Below, one piece after another: positions 31,118 through 38,551 of a stretch of DNA of 38,551 bases. The notes under the pieces are model-generated. The model saw only the letters and a program-made list of their open reading frames with translations. It was not told where the DNA came from and ran no database searches. The stretch is from Actinomycetes bacterium (lineage in GTDB: Bacteria; Actinomycetota; Actinomycetes; Mycobacteriales; Mycobacteriaceae): assembly GCA_023404955.1 (NCBI GenBank), contig JAEXZY010000076.1, forward strand, positions 1 to 38,551, written 5' to 3'. Within the stretch, counting starts at the first letter, position 1. Each line of letters begins with the position of its first letter. The position numbers were made by a program, and so were the translations under genes.

Positions 31118-31990
31118 GTGCGGTTCACCTTTGCAGAAGCGATGACCGACCCGACGTATTACATCCCGCTGGCCAAGGCCGCCGAGGCAGCCGGCTACCA
31201 CGCGATGACGATCCCCGACAGCATCGCGTATCCGTTCGAGTCGGATTCGACCTATCCGTACACCCCCGACGGCAGCCGCGAGTTCCTCGACGGGAAGGCC
31301 TTCATCGAGTCTTTCGTGCTCACCGCCGCGCTGTGCGCGGTGACGACCACGCTGCACTTCAATCACTTCGTGCTCAAGCTGCCGATCCGGCCGCCGGCGC
31401 TCGTCGCCAAACAGGCGGGCTCGCTGGCCGCTCTGTTCGACAACCGGTTGGGCCTCGGGGTGGGAACGAGCCCGTGGGCGGAGGACTACGAGTTGCTGGG
31501 CGTGCCGTTCGCTCGCCGCGGCAAGCGCATGGACGAGTGCATCGAGATCATCCGCGGTCTGACCTCTGGTGAGTACTTCGAGTTCCACGGGGAGTTCTAC
31601 GACATCCCCAAGACCAAGATGACGCCCGCACCGTCACGGCCCGTCCCGATCCTGATCGGCGGTCACGCCGACGCGGCACTGCGCCGGGCCGCACGCAACG
31701 ACGGCTGGATGCACGGCGGCGGTGACCCAGAGGAACTCGACGCGCTGCTGACGAAGCTGGCCCGTTTCCGTGAGGAGGAGGGCAGCGCCGACAACGGCGA
31801 CTATCAGATCCATGTCATCTCGATCGACGCGTACACCCTCGACGGGGTCCGGCGACTCGAGGACAAAGGGATCACGGACGTCATCGTCGGGTTCCGCATC
31901 CCCTACATCACCGGGCCGGACACCGAGTCGCTGGACACCAAGATCCGCAATCTGGAGATGTTCGCCGAGAACGTGATCGCGAAGCTGTGA
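31118..31990 (+). CDS. LLM-class F420/flavin-dependent oxidoreductase (Rv0940c type), probable KstR regulon member
   Basis: A 290-residue luciferase-like protein. MRFTFAEAM, IPDSIAYPF, NHFVLKLPIRPPALVAKQ, RLGLGVGTSPW and VPILIGGHADAALRRAARN are typical of the F420-dependent LLM group. The start is GTG 31118 with AGGAGG 4 nt upstream. The strong palindrome at 31074-31087 predicts repression by KstR and induction during sterol catabolism, so an oxidoreductase step in steroid or side-chain metabolism is a reasonable inference; no substrate can be named. Position next to Fpg/Nei matches Rv0940c. It is unrelated in detail to the LLM gene at 11374 (about 20 kb away) although both carry the same operator. 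Confidence 0.87.
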   Translation: MRFTFAEAMTDPTYYIPLAKAAEAAGYHAMTIPDSIAYPFESDSTYPYTPDGSREFLDGKAFIESFVLTAALCAVTTTLHFNHFVLKLPIRPPALVAKQAGSLAALFDNRLGLGVGTSPWAEDYELLGVPFARRGKRMDECIEIIRGLTSGEYFEFHGEFYDIPKTKMTPAPSRPVPILIGGHADAALRRAARNDGWMHGGGDPEELDALLTKLARFREEEGSADNGDYQIHVISIDAYTLDGVRRLEDKGITDVIVGFRIPYITGPDTESLDTKIRNLEMFAENVIAKL

Positions 31991-32001
31991 GGCCCGGTCG
32001 G

Positions 32002-32007
32002 TAGAGT
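32002..32007 (+). promoter_or_regulatory. -10 box for a leaderless methyltransferase transcript
   Basis: TAGAGT fits TANNNT and ends 7 nt before the ATG at 32015, with no Shine-Dalgarno. The same spacing is seen at pgi. Confidence 0.45.
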
Positions 32008-32014
32008 TCGGCTG

Positions 32015-32725
32015 ATGACACGCGGCGCCTACGACGTTCCCGACGCCTTCGATGCCGGGGCCGACGCATACGACGTCCTGGTCGACTCGAACCCGGGATA
32101 CCACGACCACCTTCGGTTGTCGGCGCAGCGCATGGCTCTGCCCGATCAGGGGCGGGGTCTACGGCTGCTGGACATCGGCTGCGGCACCGGCGCCTCGACG
32201 GCCGCACTGTTGGACGCGGCACCGCACGCGGAGATCGTCGGGGTCGACGGGTCGGCGGGGATGCTGGCTCAGGCCCGGGCCAAGAAGTGGCCGGACTCGG
32301 TGAGGTTCGTGCACAGTCGCGCCGAGGGCCTCGCCGAGGCCGGGGTGAGCGGACCGTTCGACGGCATCCTGGCCGCGTACCTGGTGCGCAATCTGCCCGA
32401 CCCGGATCCGGTGCTGCAGACCCTGCGCGGGCTGCTGACGCCCGGCGGCGTGTTCGCCGCGCACGAGTACTCGGTGCGCGATTCCGCGGTCGCGCGGGTG
32501 ACCTGGAATCTGGTGTGCGCGGCCATCATCATCCCCAGCGGCAAGATTCGCTCAGGCGACGCCGGGCTCTATCGCTACCTGCGCACCAGCGTCAACGACT
32601 TCGACGGCGCCACAGCCTTCCGGGAACGACTGCAGCGCAATGGTTTCGTCGATGTGCGTAGCGAGACGGTGTCGGGGTGGCAACGCAACATCGTGCACAC
32701 TTTCCTGGCTCACGCGCCGCGCTGA
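32015..32725 (+). CDS. Class I SAM-dependent methyltransferase (UbiE-like)
   Basis: A 236-residue Rossmann methyltransferase. Motif I is LLDIGCGTGAST (51-62), motif II is VGVDGSAGML, motif III-like FDGILAAYLVRNLPDPD, followed by LLTPGGVFAAHEYS. The RNLPD...LLTPGG pattern resembles UbiE/Coq5 quinone methyltransferases, and a long helix after it (VTWNLVCAAIIIP) could approach a membrane-bound substrate; the actual acceptor is unknown. It begins 24 bp after the LLM gene, but a TAGAGT box 7 nt before the ATG suggests its own leaderless promoter as well. The canonical menaquinone menG lies elsewhere in mycobacteria. Confidence 0.85.
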   Translation: MTRGAYDVPDAFDAGADAYDVLVDSNPGYHDHLRLSAQRMALPDQGRGLRLLDIGCGTGASTAALLDAAPHAEIVGVDGSAGMLAQARAKKWPDSVRFVHSRAEGLAEAGVSGPFDGILAAYLVRNLPDPDPVLQTLRGLLTPGGVFAAHEYSVRDSAVARVTWNLVCAAIIIPSGKIRSGDAGLYRYLRTSVNDFDGATAFRERLQRNGFVDVRSETVSGWQRNIVHTFLAHAPR

Positions 32726-32792
32726 ACGTCGGCGCGTCGACTTTCCCCGGTGTGACGGGATTAACACTGCCGAGGTTGGGGCACACACCGGC

Positions 32793-33107
32793 ATGGCTTT
32801 CAAACTCACGTACTCGGATGGTCAGGAATCCTCGCACGACGACGACACCGTCTGGGAACTCGACGACGGTGTTCTGAAGTTGGGCCGCGAAGAGGGAAAG
32901 TGGTCGGTGCTGCTGTCGCCCAGTCACTGGGCGGTCCTCGAACTCGTGGCGTCCTCGTCGTCGGATTCTGACGACGACAAGAAGGACAGCGACGACAAGG
33001 ATTCGGACAAGAAGGATTCCGACGACTCCGACAGCGAGGATTCCGATAGCAAGGACTCCGACGACAAGGATTCGGATAAGTCCAAGAAGTCAGACGACGA
33101 CGACTAG
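32793..33107 (+). CDS. Small protein with an Asp/Ser/Lys-rich low-complexity tail
   Basis: A 104-residue protein. Residues 1-53 look folded (FKLTYSDGQESS, VWELDDGVLKLGREEGKW, LLSPSHWAVLEL, a beta-rich pattern). From Ser54 to the end there are almost only Asp, Ser, Lys and a few Glu, built from degenerate DSDDKDSDKK units, giving a strongly acidic disordered tail with many Ser residues in acidic contexts. The DNA of the tail is unusually purine-rich and repetitive for this genome. I do not recognise a family. The ATG at 32793 has no clear ribosome binding site. Metal (Ca2+) buffering or phosphorylation are possible roles, neither shown. Confidence 0.65.
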   Translation: MAFKLTYSDGQESSHDDDTVWELDDGVLKLGREEGKWSVLLSPSHWAVLELVASSSSDSDDDKKDSDDKDSDKKDSDDSDSEDSDSKDSDDKDSDKSKKSDDDD

Positions 33108-33127
33108 TCACCGAATCCCCTGCACTC

Positions 33128-33145
33128 CAGCGACGTTCGTCGCTG
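33128..33145 (+). terminator. Small hairpin after the Asp/Ser/Lys-rich gene
   Basis: CAGCGAC-GTTC-GTCGCTG, a perfect 7-bp stem with a tetraloop, 21 bp after the stop and 32 bp before the transporter ATG. No U tract follows, so termination is uncertain. Confidence 0.35.
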
Positions 33146-33176
33146 CAGTTCGATGTCTAGCGTCAGGAGTCCGCGG

Positions 33177-34595
33177 ATGAGTTCCCATGAGACCGCCGCG
33201 GCGGTTCACGACAGAGCCACCGCCCCAGGCCAGCTGACGGGTGCCGCGATCATCGTCGCTCTCGTCTCGGCAGTGTCGGGCATGCTGTACGGCTACGACA
33301 CGGGCATCATCTCCGGGGCGCTGCTGCAGATCACCAAGGACTTCGGCATCGAGGAGTCGTGGAAGCAGGTGATCGCCGCGAGCATCCTGCTCGGTGCCGT
33401 CATCGGCGCGCTGACGTGTAGCTACCTGTCGGAGCGCCGGGGCCGCAAGGGCACGCTGGTGATGCTCGCGGTGGTGTTCGTGGTCGGGGCGATCTGGTGC
33501 GCCATCGCACCGAACCCGCTCGTGCTCTCCCTCGGCCGGCTGGTCCTCGGCTTCGCGGTCGGCGGCGCGACGCAGACCGCACCGATGTATGTCGCCGAGC
33601 TGGCGCCGCCGAAGTATCGGGGCCGCCTGGTGCTGTGCTTCCAGATCGCGATCGGCGTCGGCATCGTGATCGCGACGATCGTGGGCGCCACCGAACACAT
33701 TCCGTGGCGATGGTCGATCGGCGCTGCCGCCGTCCCGGCCGCGATCATGCTCGTGCTGTTGCTCCGTCTGCCCGAGAGCCCGCGCTGGCTGGTGAAGAAC
33801 GACCGTAGCGACGACGCGCGCGAGGTCCTCGAGCGGGTTCGCCCGTCCGGCTACGACGTCGACGGCGAGTTGGCGGAGATGGCGGAGCTGACGCGCAAGG
33901 AGCAGACCGCGAAAACGCGGGGCTGGCCCGGGCTGCGGGCGGCGTGGGTTCGCCCCGCTCTCGTACTCGGTTGCGGCATAGCGATTTTCACTCAGCTCAG
34001 CGGCATCGAGATGATCATCTACTATTCGCCGACGATCCTGACCGACAACGGGTTCTCTGAGTCGGTTGCGCTCGAGGTGTCCGTTGCGCTGGGCGTGAGC
34101 TATCTGGTGGCACAGCTGGTCGGGTTGTCGATCATCGACAAGGTCGGACGCCGACGGCTCACGCTGATCATGATCCCTGGCGCCGCTGCGAGCCTGTTCG
34201 TGCTCGGCACCCTGTTCGTCACCGGGAACAGCGGCCGGGATTCTGTGCCGTTCATCGTCGCGTGCCTGGTGGTGTTCATGTTGTTCAATGCCGGTGGACT
34301 GCAACTCATGGGCTGGTTGACGGGCTCGGAGACCTACCCGCTGGCGGTGCGGCCCGCAGGGACGGCGGTGCAGTCGGCGGCGCTGTGGGGAACGAATCTG
34401 CTCATCACGCTGACGCTGCTGACGTTGATCAGTGGCATCGGTGTGGGTCCGGCAATGTGGCTCTACGGGCTGTTCAACGTGGCGGCGTGGCTGTTCGTCT
34501 ACTTCCGGATGCCCGACCTGACCGGCCGCAGCCTCGAGGACATCGAGAGCAAGCTACGCGACGGGAAGTTCCGGCCTGCCGACTTCGCGCGCTGA
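33177..34595 (+). CDS. MFS sugar transporter (sugar porter family)
   Basis: A 472-residue 12-helix major facilitator of the sugar porter family. GYDTGIISGALL in helix 1, SERRGRKG in the 2-3 loop, RLVLGFAVGG, PKYRGRL, LPESPRWLV after helix 6, QLSGIEMIIYYSPTI in helix 7, DKVGRRRL in the 8-9 loop and ETYPLAVRPAG near helix 10 are all family signatures. It probably imports a monosaccharide or polyol by proton symport, like XylE, GalP or mycobacterial homologues. ATG 33177 is favoured by AGGAG 7 nt upstream; ATG 33153 adds eight residues without such support. Substrate unknown. Confidence 0.93.
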   Translation: MSSHETAAAVHDRATAPGQLTGAAIIVALVSAVSGMLYGYDTGIISGALLQITKDFGIEESWKQVIAASILLGAVIGALTCSYLSERRGRKGTLVMLAVVFVVGAIWCAIAPNPLVLSLGRLVLGFAVGGATQTAPMYVAELAPPKYRGRLVLCFQIAIGVGIVIATIVGATEHIPWRWSIGAAAVPAAIMLVLLLRLPESPRWLVKNDRSDDAREVLERVRPSGYDVDGELAEMAELTRKEQTAKTRGWPGLRAAWVRPALVLGCGIAIFTQLSGIEMIIYYSPTILTDNGFSESVALEVSVALGVSYLVAQLVGLSIIDKVGRRRLTLIMIPGAAASLFVLGTLFVTGNSGRDSVPFIVACLVVFMLFNAGGLQLMGWLTGSETYPLAVRPAGTAVQSAALWGTNLLITLTLLTLISGIGVGPAMWLYGLFNVAAWLFVYFRMPDLTGRSLEDIESKLRDGKFRPADFAR

Positions 34596-34614
34596 TCTGA
34601 CAGACTCTGCGGTC

Positions 34615-35253
34615 ATGGCACTGCGCATCGACACGCTCGGCGTCGCCGATTCCCCATCCGCGTGGGTGGATGCCGGGTTCACCGTGGGCGCTGACGCGAC
34701 ATGCCGGATCGGCTCGGTCGGTATCGAATTGCTCGGGCGGGAGCGCGGATTCGGCATCGTCGGGTGGTCGCTCGGCGGCCTGCCTCCCGACGCGGGTGAC
34801 GACGTGGACGGCATTCCGACAGCGAGATCTGATTCCGGGGCTTTCGATGCGGTGGCTCACCGTAATGGCGTCACCGCCATCGATCACGTCGTCCTGATGT
34901 CACCCGACCTGCACAGGACTGTCAGAGCGCTCAGTGACATCGGTGGCCAACCGCGTCGTGAACGCGATGCAACGCTCGGCGACCGGCAGATCAGGCAGAT
35001 CTTCTACCGGTTCGGCGACACGATCGTCGAAGTGGTGGGGTCACCCGAGGTGTCCGACCCGGGTCCGTCGACGCTGTGGGGCATCACCTTTGTCGTCGCC
35101 GACATCGAGGAGTCGGCGCGGTTCTTCGGCGATCACACCGCTGCAGTGAAGCCTGCGGTGCAGCCCGGACGGAAGATCACCACTGTCCGGCACCACGAGC
35201 TGGGCCTGTCGGTGCGCACGGCGCTGATCTCGGCGCGGCCCGCCCGTCAGTGA
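34615..35253 (+). CDS. VOC (glyoxalase/bleomycin resistance fold) domain protein
   Basis: A 212-residue protein. The second half shows the VOC beta-alpha-beta pattern: AIDHVVLMSPDLHRTVRALSDIG with a potential metal-ligand His, then FYRFGDTIVEVVG with Glu, and LWGITFVVADIEES beginning the next module. The first ~85 residues are a degenerate copy without clear metal ligands. Such proteins bind or convert small molecules with a divalent metal; no substrate can be assigned. It follows the sugar transporter by 19 bp on the same strand and could be cotranscribed. Its TGA directly abuts the stop of the convergent Rieske oxygenase gene. Confidence 0.8.
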   Translation: MALRIDTLGVADSPSAWVDAGFTVGADATCRIGSVGIELLGRERGFGIVGWSLGGLPPDAGDDVDGIPTARSDSGAFDAVAHRNGVTAIDHVVLMSPDLHRTVRALSDIGGQPRRERDATLGDRQIRQIFYRFGDTIVEVVGSPEVSDPGPSTLWGITFVVADIEESARFFGDHTAAVKPAVQPGRKITTVRHHELGLSVRTALISARPARQ

Positions 35254-36426
35254 TCAGGACAGCGCTATACCGAGTTCGTCGGCGAAGACCTTGATCATGT
35301 GCTGAACCGCGATTTCGTTGCGACCGATGATCATATGGTCGTGCTGACCGTGGCGCACACCTGCCCCGCACTGCGGCAGCATCGCGAAGTCCTCATCGCG
35401 CACCGCGGCATGCACACTGTCGAAGATGGTGTCGTAGGTCGCGCGCATGTCGTCGTTCTGTGCGGGGACACGTGCCATCCAGCTGTGCCGAACAGTGCAG
35501 CGGGTCGGCTCGCCCGCGGGGAGCATGTCGATGATCTCCACTCCGACCGGACTGTTGGCGAGGATGAGGTTCGGGTAGATCCAGTAGATGACGCCCATGT
35601 TGGTCAACACCTCGCGCGGGGCCGCGGGGTCGGTGTCGAGGTTCGTGATCCAGGTGAATGGGAATCCGATGCGGTGGTGTCTGCCGTATTCGTCGTAGAT
35701 CGCGGTGTTGGCCAACGTGTTCTGCCCAATCAGGCTCTCCCCGTGCACGAATGGGAAGTGGTAGCCCTCGGCGAAGGCCTCGAGCGCACCCTTCCATGAA
35801 ACATCAGAGGTGAACTCGCGTTCGGCGTGATACCCGTACGACGGGTAGTTCCACCGCTCGAGTTCGGATGCAACCGGCCCGAGGTGGGCGTCCAGGTCGA
35901 TCGTCGCGTCGGCCATCAGGACCGCCCAGATGAAGCCATACCGCTCTTCAGAGGGCAGCTCGACGAGGCCGTAGTCCTTCAGGTTCATCGAGTCGAAGCC
36001 TGCACGGCCGGGCACCATGAACAGCTCACCGGTGTTCTTGTAGGTCCACGCGTGGTAGGGGCAGACGAATCGCGAGGCGTTGCCAGATCCGCAGGCCGGC
36101 ATCGCGCCCCGGTGCCGGCAGTAGTTCAACAGGACGCGGCTGGCGCCGGTGCGGTCACGGGTGATCAGCAGCGAATCACCGAGCACCGACCGGACCACGT
36201 AGTCGTTGACGTTGGGCAGCTGAGCCGACGGCACGATCGCGAGGGGGACCCGTCGAAGGATCTGGGACTCCTCGACCTCGGTGGTCTTCGGATCGCGGTA
36301 GTAGTGCAGCGGGACCCTCAGCTCACGGTCGGCCATGTCCGTGGTGCCGGCCCGCGCGTGGGCGAGAGCCCGCTCGGTCAGCACCTCGTCGTCGCAGGGG
36401 GCAGGGGTGTCATGGGCTAGCACCAT
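35254..36426 (-). CDS. Rieske non-heme iron aromatic-ring-hydroxylating oxygenase, alpha subunit type
   Basis: A 390-residue protein. The Rieske [2Fe-2S] site is CRHRG (Cys103, His105) and CPYH (Cys122, His125). The mononuclear iron is bound by His223 and His228 in EGYHFPFVH; the third carboxylate is near RDEDFAML. Family members hydroxylate or demethylate aromatic, quaternary-amine or steroid substrates and need a reductase, which is not nearby. ATG 36426 follows TATGGT by 6 nt (leaderless). The divergent TetR gene and the 20-bp imperfect palindrome between the -35 and -10 boxes suggest substrate-inducible control. The substrate is presumably the TetR ligand, but is unknown. Confidence 0.88.
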   Translation of the reverse strand: MVLAHDTPAPCDDEVLTERALAHARAGTTDMADRELRVPLHYYRDPKTTEVEESQILRRVPLAIVPSAQLPNVNDYVVRSVLGDSLLITRDRTGASRVLLNYCRHRGAMPACGSGNASRFVCPYHAWTYKNTGELFMVPGRAGFDSMNLKDYGLVELPSEERYGFIWAVLMADATIDLDAHLGPVASELERWNYPSYGYHAEREFTSDVSWKGALEAFAEGYHFPFVHGESLIGQNTLANTAIYDEYGRHHRIGFPFTWITNLDTDPAAPREVLTNMGVIYWIYPNLILANSPVGVEIIDMLPAGEPTRCTVRHSWMARVPAQNDDMRATYDTIFDSVHAAVRDEDFAMLPQCGAGVRHGQHDHMIIGRNEIAVQHMIKVFADELGIALS

Positions 36427-36432
36427 TGCCTG

Positions 36433-36463
36433 ACCATACATTCGCACGTGACTGTATTGTCAA
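36433..36463 (-). promoter_or_regulatory. Promoter and probable TetR operator of the Rieske oxygenase gene
   Basis: On the minus strand TTGACA (36458-36463) is followed by TATGGT (36433-36438) 19 nt later, 6 nt before the ATG. Between and overlapping them lies TACATTCGCACGTGACTGTA (36437-36456), symmetric at 7 of 10 positions around CACGTG. A second repeat, CGATCGT to ACGATCG (36468-36491), lies closer to the TetR gene. Confidence 0.55.
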
Positions 36464-36495
36464 GACTCGATCGTGCGTCGTGCGACGATCGCTGC

Positions 36496-37110
36496 ATGCG
36501 TAGGCATGGATGGTCGGGCGACATCCCTCGCGATGACGAGGAGGCCGCCGGGCGCATCCTCGCGGCAGCCCGACGGGCCATCGACAGTGGGCAACCCGCG
36601 ACGGTGTCGACGATCGCGCAGTCGCTCGGCGTGACGCGGCAGACGGTCTACCGCTACTTCCCCACCCAGGAGGCGTTGCTCGCTGCCACGGCGCTGTCGT
36701 CGATCGATGGCTTTCTCGATCGACTCGCCGACCGACTGGGCACCATCGACGAACCGACGCGAGCCGTTGTCGAGAGCATCGCCTACACCCTCGAACAACT
36801 CTCGCAGGACCGGTATCTGCGCCTGGTCGTCGAACCGGGAAAAGCGTCCGCGTTTACCACGGGGGTGACGTCAGACCTGGCGATCGGCTTCGGCCGTTCG
36901 ATCCTGGAGCGCTTCGACATCGACTGGGCTGCAGCCGGTTTCGGTGACGATAAGCTGAACGGCTTGGTGGAGTTCATGCTGCGGACACTGCAGTCGTTCA
37001 TCGTCGACCCCGGCGGTCCCGGCCGCCAGGGCGCCGGGCTGCGCGAGTACCTGGACGACTGGATCGCACCAGCCATCAGGTCGCGCGCCGGGACGACGAC
37101 TCGCCGGTGA
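36496..37110 (+). CDS. TetR-family transcriptional regulator
   Basis: A 204-residue regulator. The N-terminal helix-turn-helix reads RILAAARRAI, ATVSTIAQSLGVTRQTVYRYFPTQEALLAATAL, the standard TetR domain, followed by an all-helical ligand domain. The VTRQTVYRYF recognition helix is intact. ATG 36496 gives a start about 20 residues before the first helix; a GTG at 36448 would add 16 residues and lie within the operator, so it is less likely. It is divergent from the Rieske oxygenase gene and most likely represses both, released by an unknown aromatic or amine-like inducer. Its TGA overlaps a GTG at 37107 in the RNase HI frame. Confidence 0.9.
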   Translation: MRRHGWSGDIPRDDEEAAGRILAAARRAIDSGQPATVSTIAQSLGVTRQTVYRYFPTQEALLAATALSSIDGFLDRLADRLGTIDEPTRAVVESIAYTLEQLSQDRYLRLVVEPGKASAFTTGVTSDLAIGFGRSILERFDIDWAAAGFGDDKLNGLVEFMLRTLQSFIVDPGGPGRQGAGLREYLDDWIAPAIRSRAGTTTRR

Positions 37111-37148
37111 CGCGGCGAGTCACCCTGCCGGCCGGTCACGCGATTGCC

Positions 37149-37154
37149 TATCCT
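37149..37154 (+). promoter_or_regulatory. -10 box for a leaderless rnhA transcript
   Basis: TATCCT fits TANNNT and ends 6 nt before ATG 37161, with no Shine-Dalgarno. This supports 37161 over the upstream in-frame GTG at 37107. Confidence 0.45.
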
Positions 37155-37160
37155 CGGCGC

Positions 37161-37634
37161 ATGCATGACGCCACCCGAGACGATGTCGTGGTGATCCACA
37201 CCGATGGCGGCTGCCGGCCCAACCCCGGACCGGGCGGCTGGGGAGCGGTGCTGCGGCAGCGCCAGCACGTGCGCGAGATGTGCGGTGGCGAGTCCGGCGT
37301 GACGAGCAACAACCGGATGGAGCTGACGGCGCCGATCATGGCATTGGAAGCGCTGACGCGACCGGTGTCAGTGCACCTGTACACCGACAGCACCTATGTA
37401 CGCAACGGCATCACCAAGTGGGTGCTGGGGTGGGAGCGCAACGGCTGGCTGACCGCCGCCAAGCAGCCCGTGAAGAACGTCGACTTATGGCAGCGGCTCC
37501 AAAAGGCATGCGCGCGACACGATGTCGAGTGGTTCTGGGTGAAGGGCCACTCCGGGGTCGACGACAACGAACTGGCCGACGTGCTCGCGACCCGCGGCAT
37601 GACCGAGGCGATCGCGGCGGGCGTCGCGATCTAG
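37161..37634 (+). CDS. rnhA: Ribonuclease HI
   Basis: A 157-residue single-domain RNase H that cleaves RNA in RNA-DNA hybrids. The catalytic carboxylates align with E. coli RnhA: Asp15 (HTDGGCRPNPGPGGWG), Glu54 (NNRMELTAP), Asp76 (YTDSTYV) and Asp140 (NELAD), with His130 in VKGHSGVDDNE. The basic handle KQPVKNVDLWQRL is present, which marks a stand-alone bacterial enzyme. It is distinct from the bifunctional RNase H/acid phosphatase (Rv2228c type) of mycobacteria; fast growers such as M. smegmatis carry an extra rnhA. The chosen ATG is supported by a -10 box 6 nt upstream. Confidence 0.95.
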   Translation: MHDATRDDVVVIHTDGGCRPNPGPGGWGAVLRQRQHVREMCGGESGVTSNNRMELTAPIMALEALTRPVSVHLYTDSTYVRNGITKWVLGWERNGWLTAAKQPVKNVDLWQRLQKACARHDVEWFWVKGHSGVDDNELADVLATRGMTEAIAAGVAI

Positions 37635-37672
37635 CAGTCGGCTCTCCGAACACCGATGAATGGCGGCCGCTC

Positions 37673-38551
37673 TCAGGCGGCTTCGTTGTCGGGTGGTGCG
37701 GGTCCGCCGGGTTCTGACGGGTCGCTGCTCTCTTCAGTCCCCTCGTCGACCTCGGGTGGGCGGAGGAGTCGTTCTGGGGTGTGGTGGGTGTTGATCCGGG
37801 TTTGGCCGGTGTCGAGGTCGGGTGGTGGGGTCCATTCCACCTCGTGGCGGGTGTTCATCGACGTGGTCCAGCCGCCCTCTTTCACCGCGCGGTTGTCGGG
37901 TGGGCAGGCCAGGCCGAGGTCGTCGATGTTGGTCAGGCCGCCATCAGCCCAATCGGCGGTGACGTGGTGGACCTGGCAGCCGTAGGCGCCGACGGGGCAG
38001 CCGGGTTTGGTGCAGCCGCCCTCGCGCCCGATCAGCATGATCCGCTGCGCCGCCGAGGCCACCCGCCGCGTCCGAAACAGATCCAACGCGGCACCAGTGG
38101 CCCGGTCGAAGATCGCGAGGTAATGGGTGGCATGCGCACCCATGCGGATCACATCCTTGATGGGCAACCGGGTGCCACCACCGGTGACGCCGATCCCGGC
38201 CCGGGATTCGAGGTCTTGCAGGGTGGTGCGCACGATCACCGTCACCGGCAACCCGTTCAACTGACCCAGCTCGCCACTCATCAACGCGATCCGCCCGACC
38301 GCGACCAGCGCGTCGTGCTGGCGTTGAGCCAGGCTGCGGTGATCGTTGTCGATCTGCGCTTGGGTCGGGGTGCCGGAGGTGCAGGGTTCGTCATCGTCGG
38401 GGTTGCACATGCCCGGGGCGGCGGATTTGGCGAAGATCGCTTCCCACACCGCCGCGGCTTCCGGGGTCAGATCCGCCGTCCACGCCGTCATGCCGTCGCG
38501 ACGCTGCCGACCCTTGGTCAGCGATCGTTTGCGGGTGCGTTCGGTGTCGTC
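37673..38551 (-). CDS. DUF222/HNH endonuclease-domain protein, N-terminus cut by right edge
   Basis: The C-terminal 292 residues of a DUF222-HNH protein; the frame is open to base 38551, so the start lies beyond the window. Residues include RTRKRSLTKGRQRRDGM then LTPEAAAVWEAIFAKSAAPGMCNP, typical of the DUF222 domain, and an HNH site with GCTKPGCPVGAYGCQVHHVTADWADGGLTN and LACPPDN supplying the Cys zinc ligands, the HH pair and the Asn. An acidic Pro/Glu-rich tail follows. These belong to the multi-copy family related to the M. tuberculosis 13E12 repeat; copies are often recombining paralogues. An internal ATG at 38491 would not be the true start. Confidence 0.88.
   Translation of the reverse strand, partial: DDTERTRKRSLTKGRQRRDGMTAWTADLTPEAAAVWEAIFAKSAAPGMCNPDDDEPCTSGTPTQAQIDNDHRSLAQRQHDALVAVGRIALMSGELGQLNGLPVTVIVRTTLQDLESRAGIGVTGGGTRLPIKDVIRMGAHATHYLAIFDRATGAALDLFRTRRVASAAQRIMLIGREGGCTKPGCPVGAYGCQVHHVTADWADGGLTNIDDLGLACPPDNRAVKEGGWTTSMNTRHEVEWTPPPDLDTGQTRINTHHTPERLLRPPEVDEGTEESSDPSEPGGPAPPDNEAA

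Overview
The window is GC-rich chromosomal DNA from an actinobacterium, almost certainly a fast-growing mycobacterium (Mycolicibacterium type). The gene order purN - perM - 34-kDa-antigen-like protein - LLM oxidoreductase - sucD - sucC - M23 peptidase - uvrD1 - chorismate mutase - pgi - SDR - Fpg/Nei - LLM oxidoreductase follows the M. tuberculosis Rv0956-to-Rv0940c block. GTG and TTG starts, TANNNT boxes placed 6-7 nt before start codons (leaderless transcripts) and mycobacterium-specific families agree with this. Synteny statements come from memory of the H37Rv gene order, not from a search.

Layout. 1-2654: core genes purN (cut by the left edge), perM and a DUF5336 membrane protein. 2798-11241: an accessory block, all on the minus strand, lying between the Rv0954-like and Rv0953c-like genes. 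It holds a processive GT2 glycosyltransferase, a GT-C (GT39/PMT-like) transferase, a GH8 glucanase and an SfnG-type flavin monooxygenase, joined by three successive ATGA stop/start overlaps; upstream of these are a type III PLP decarboxylase and an overlapping four-helix membrane protein. 11351-14352 (plus): an LLM oxidoreductase behind a KstR-type palindrome, then a WXG100-like/DUF4185 protein and a lipoprotein. 14349-18083 (minus): a thiolase-like protein without the usual nucleophilic cysteine, and sucCD with a strong terminator hairpin. 18220-20018: a CRP-type site, an M23 peptidase and a small membrane protein. 20015-22830: uvrD1 and, divergently, chorismate mutase. 22838-28925: OafA-type acyltransferase, aldehyde dehydrogenase, pgi, secreted GH16. 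28956-31010: SDR, full-length Fpg/Nei and a holin-4-like protein. 31074-34595: a second KstR-type palindrome with an LLM oxidoreductase, a methyltransferase, a small Asp/Ser/Lys-rich protein and a sugar transporter. 34615-38551: VOC protein, a Rieske oxygenase divergent from a TetR regulator, RNase HI, and a DUF222/HNH protein cut by the right edge.

The strongest undescribed-looking signal is upstream of chorismate mutase. A 19-codon leader ORF (22396-22455) carries Phe-Phe-Tyr-Gly-Tyr, its Tyr codons overlap a hairpin, and a long GC hairpin (22466-22498) follows before the chorismate mutase start. This has the architecture of a Phe/Tyr-sensing attenuator on the enzyme that commits chorismate to Phe and Tyr. 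Second in interest are the translationally coupled GT2/GT-C/GH8 polysaccharide operon and the two KstR-type operators on separate LLM genes.

No intergenic stretch exceeds 300 bases. The largest are 18084-18350 (CRP-type site, divergent promoters) and 22325-22524 (leader/attenuator). I see no tRNA, rRNA, CRISPR array, insertion sequence or prophage.
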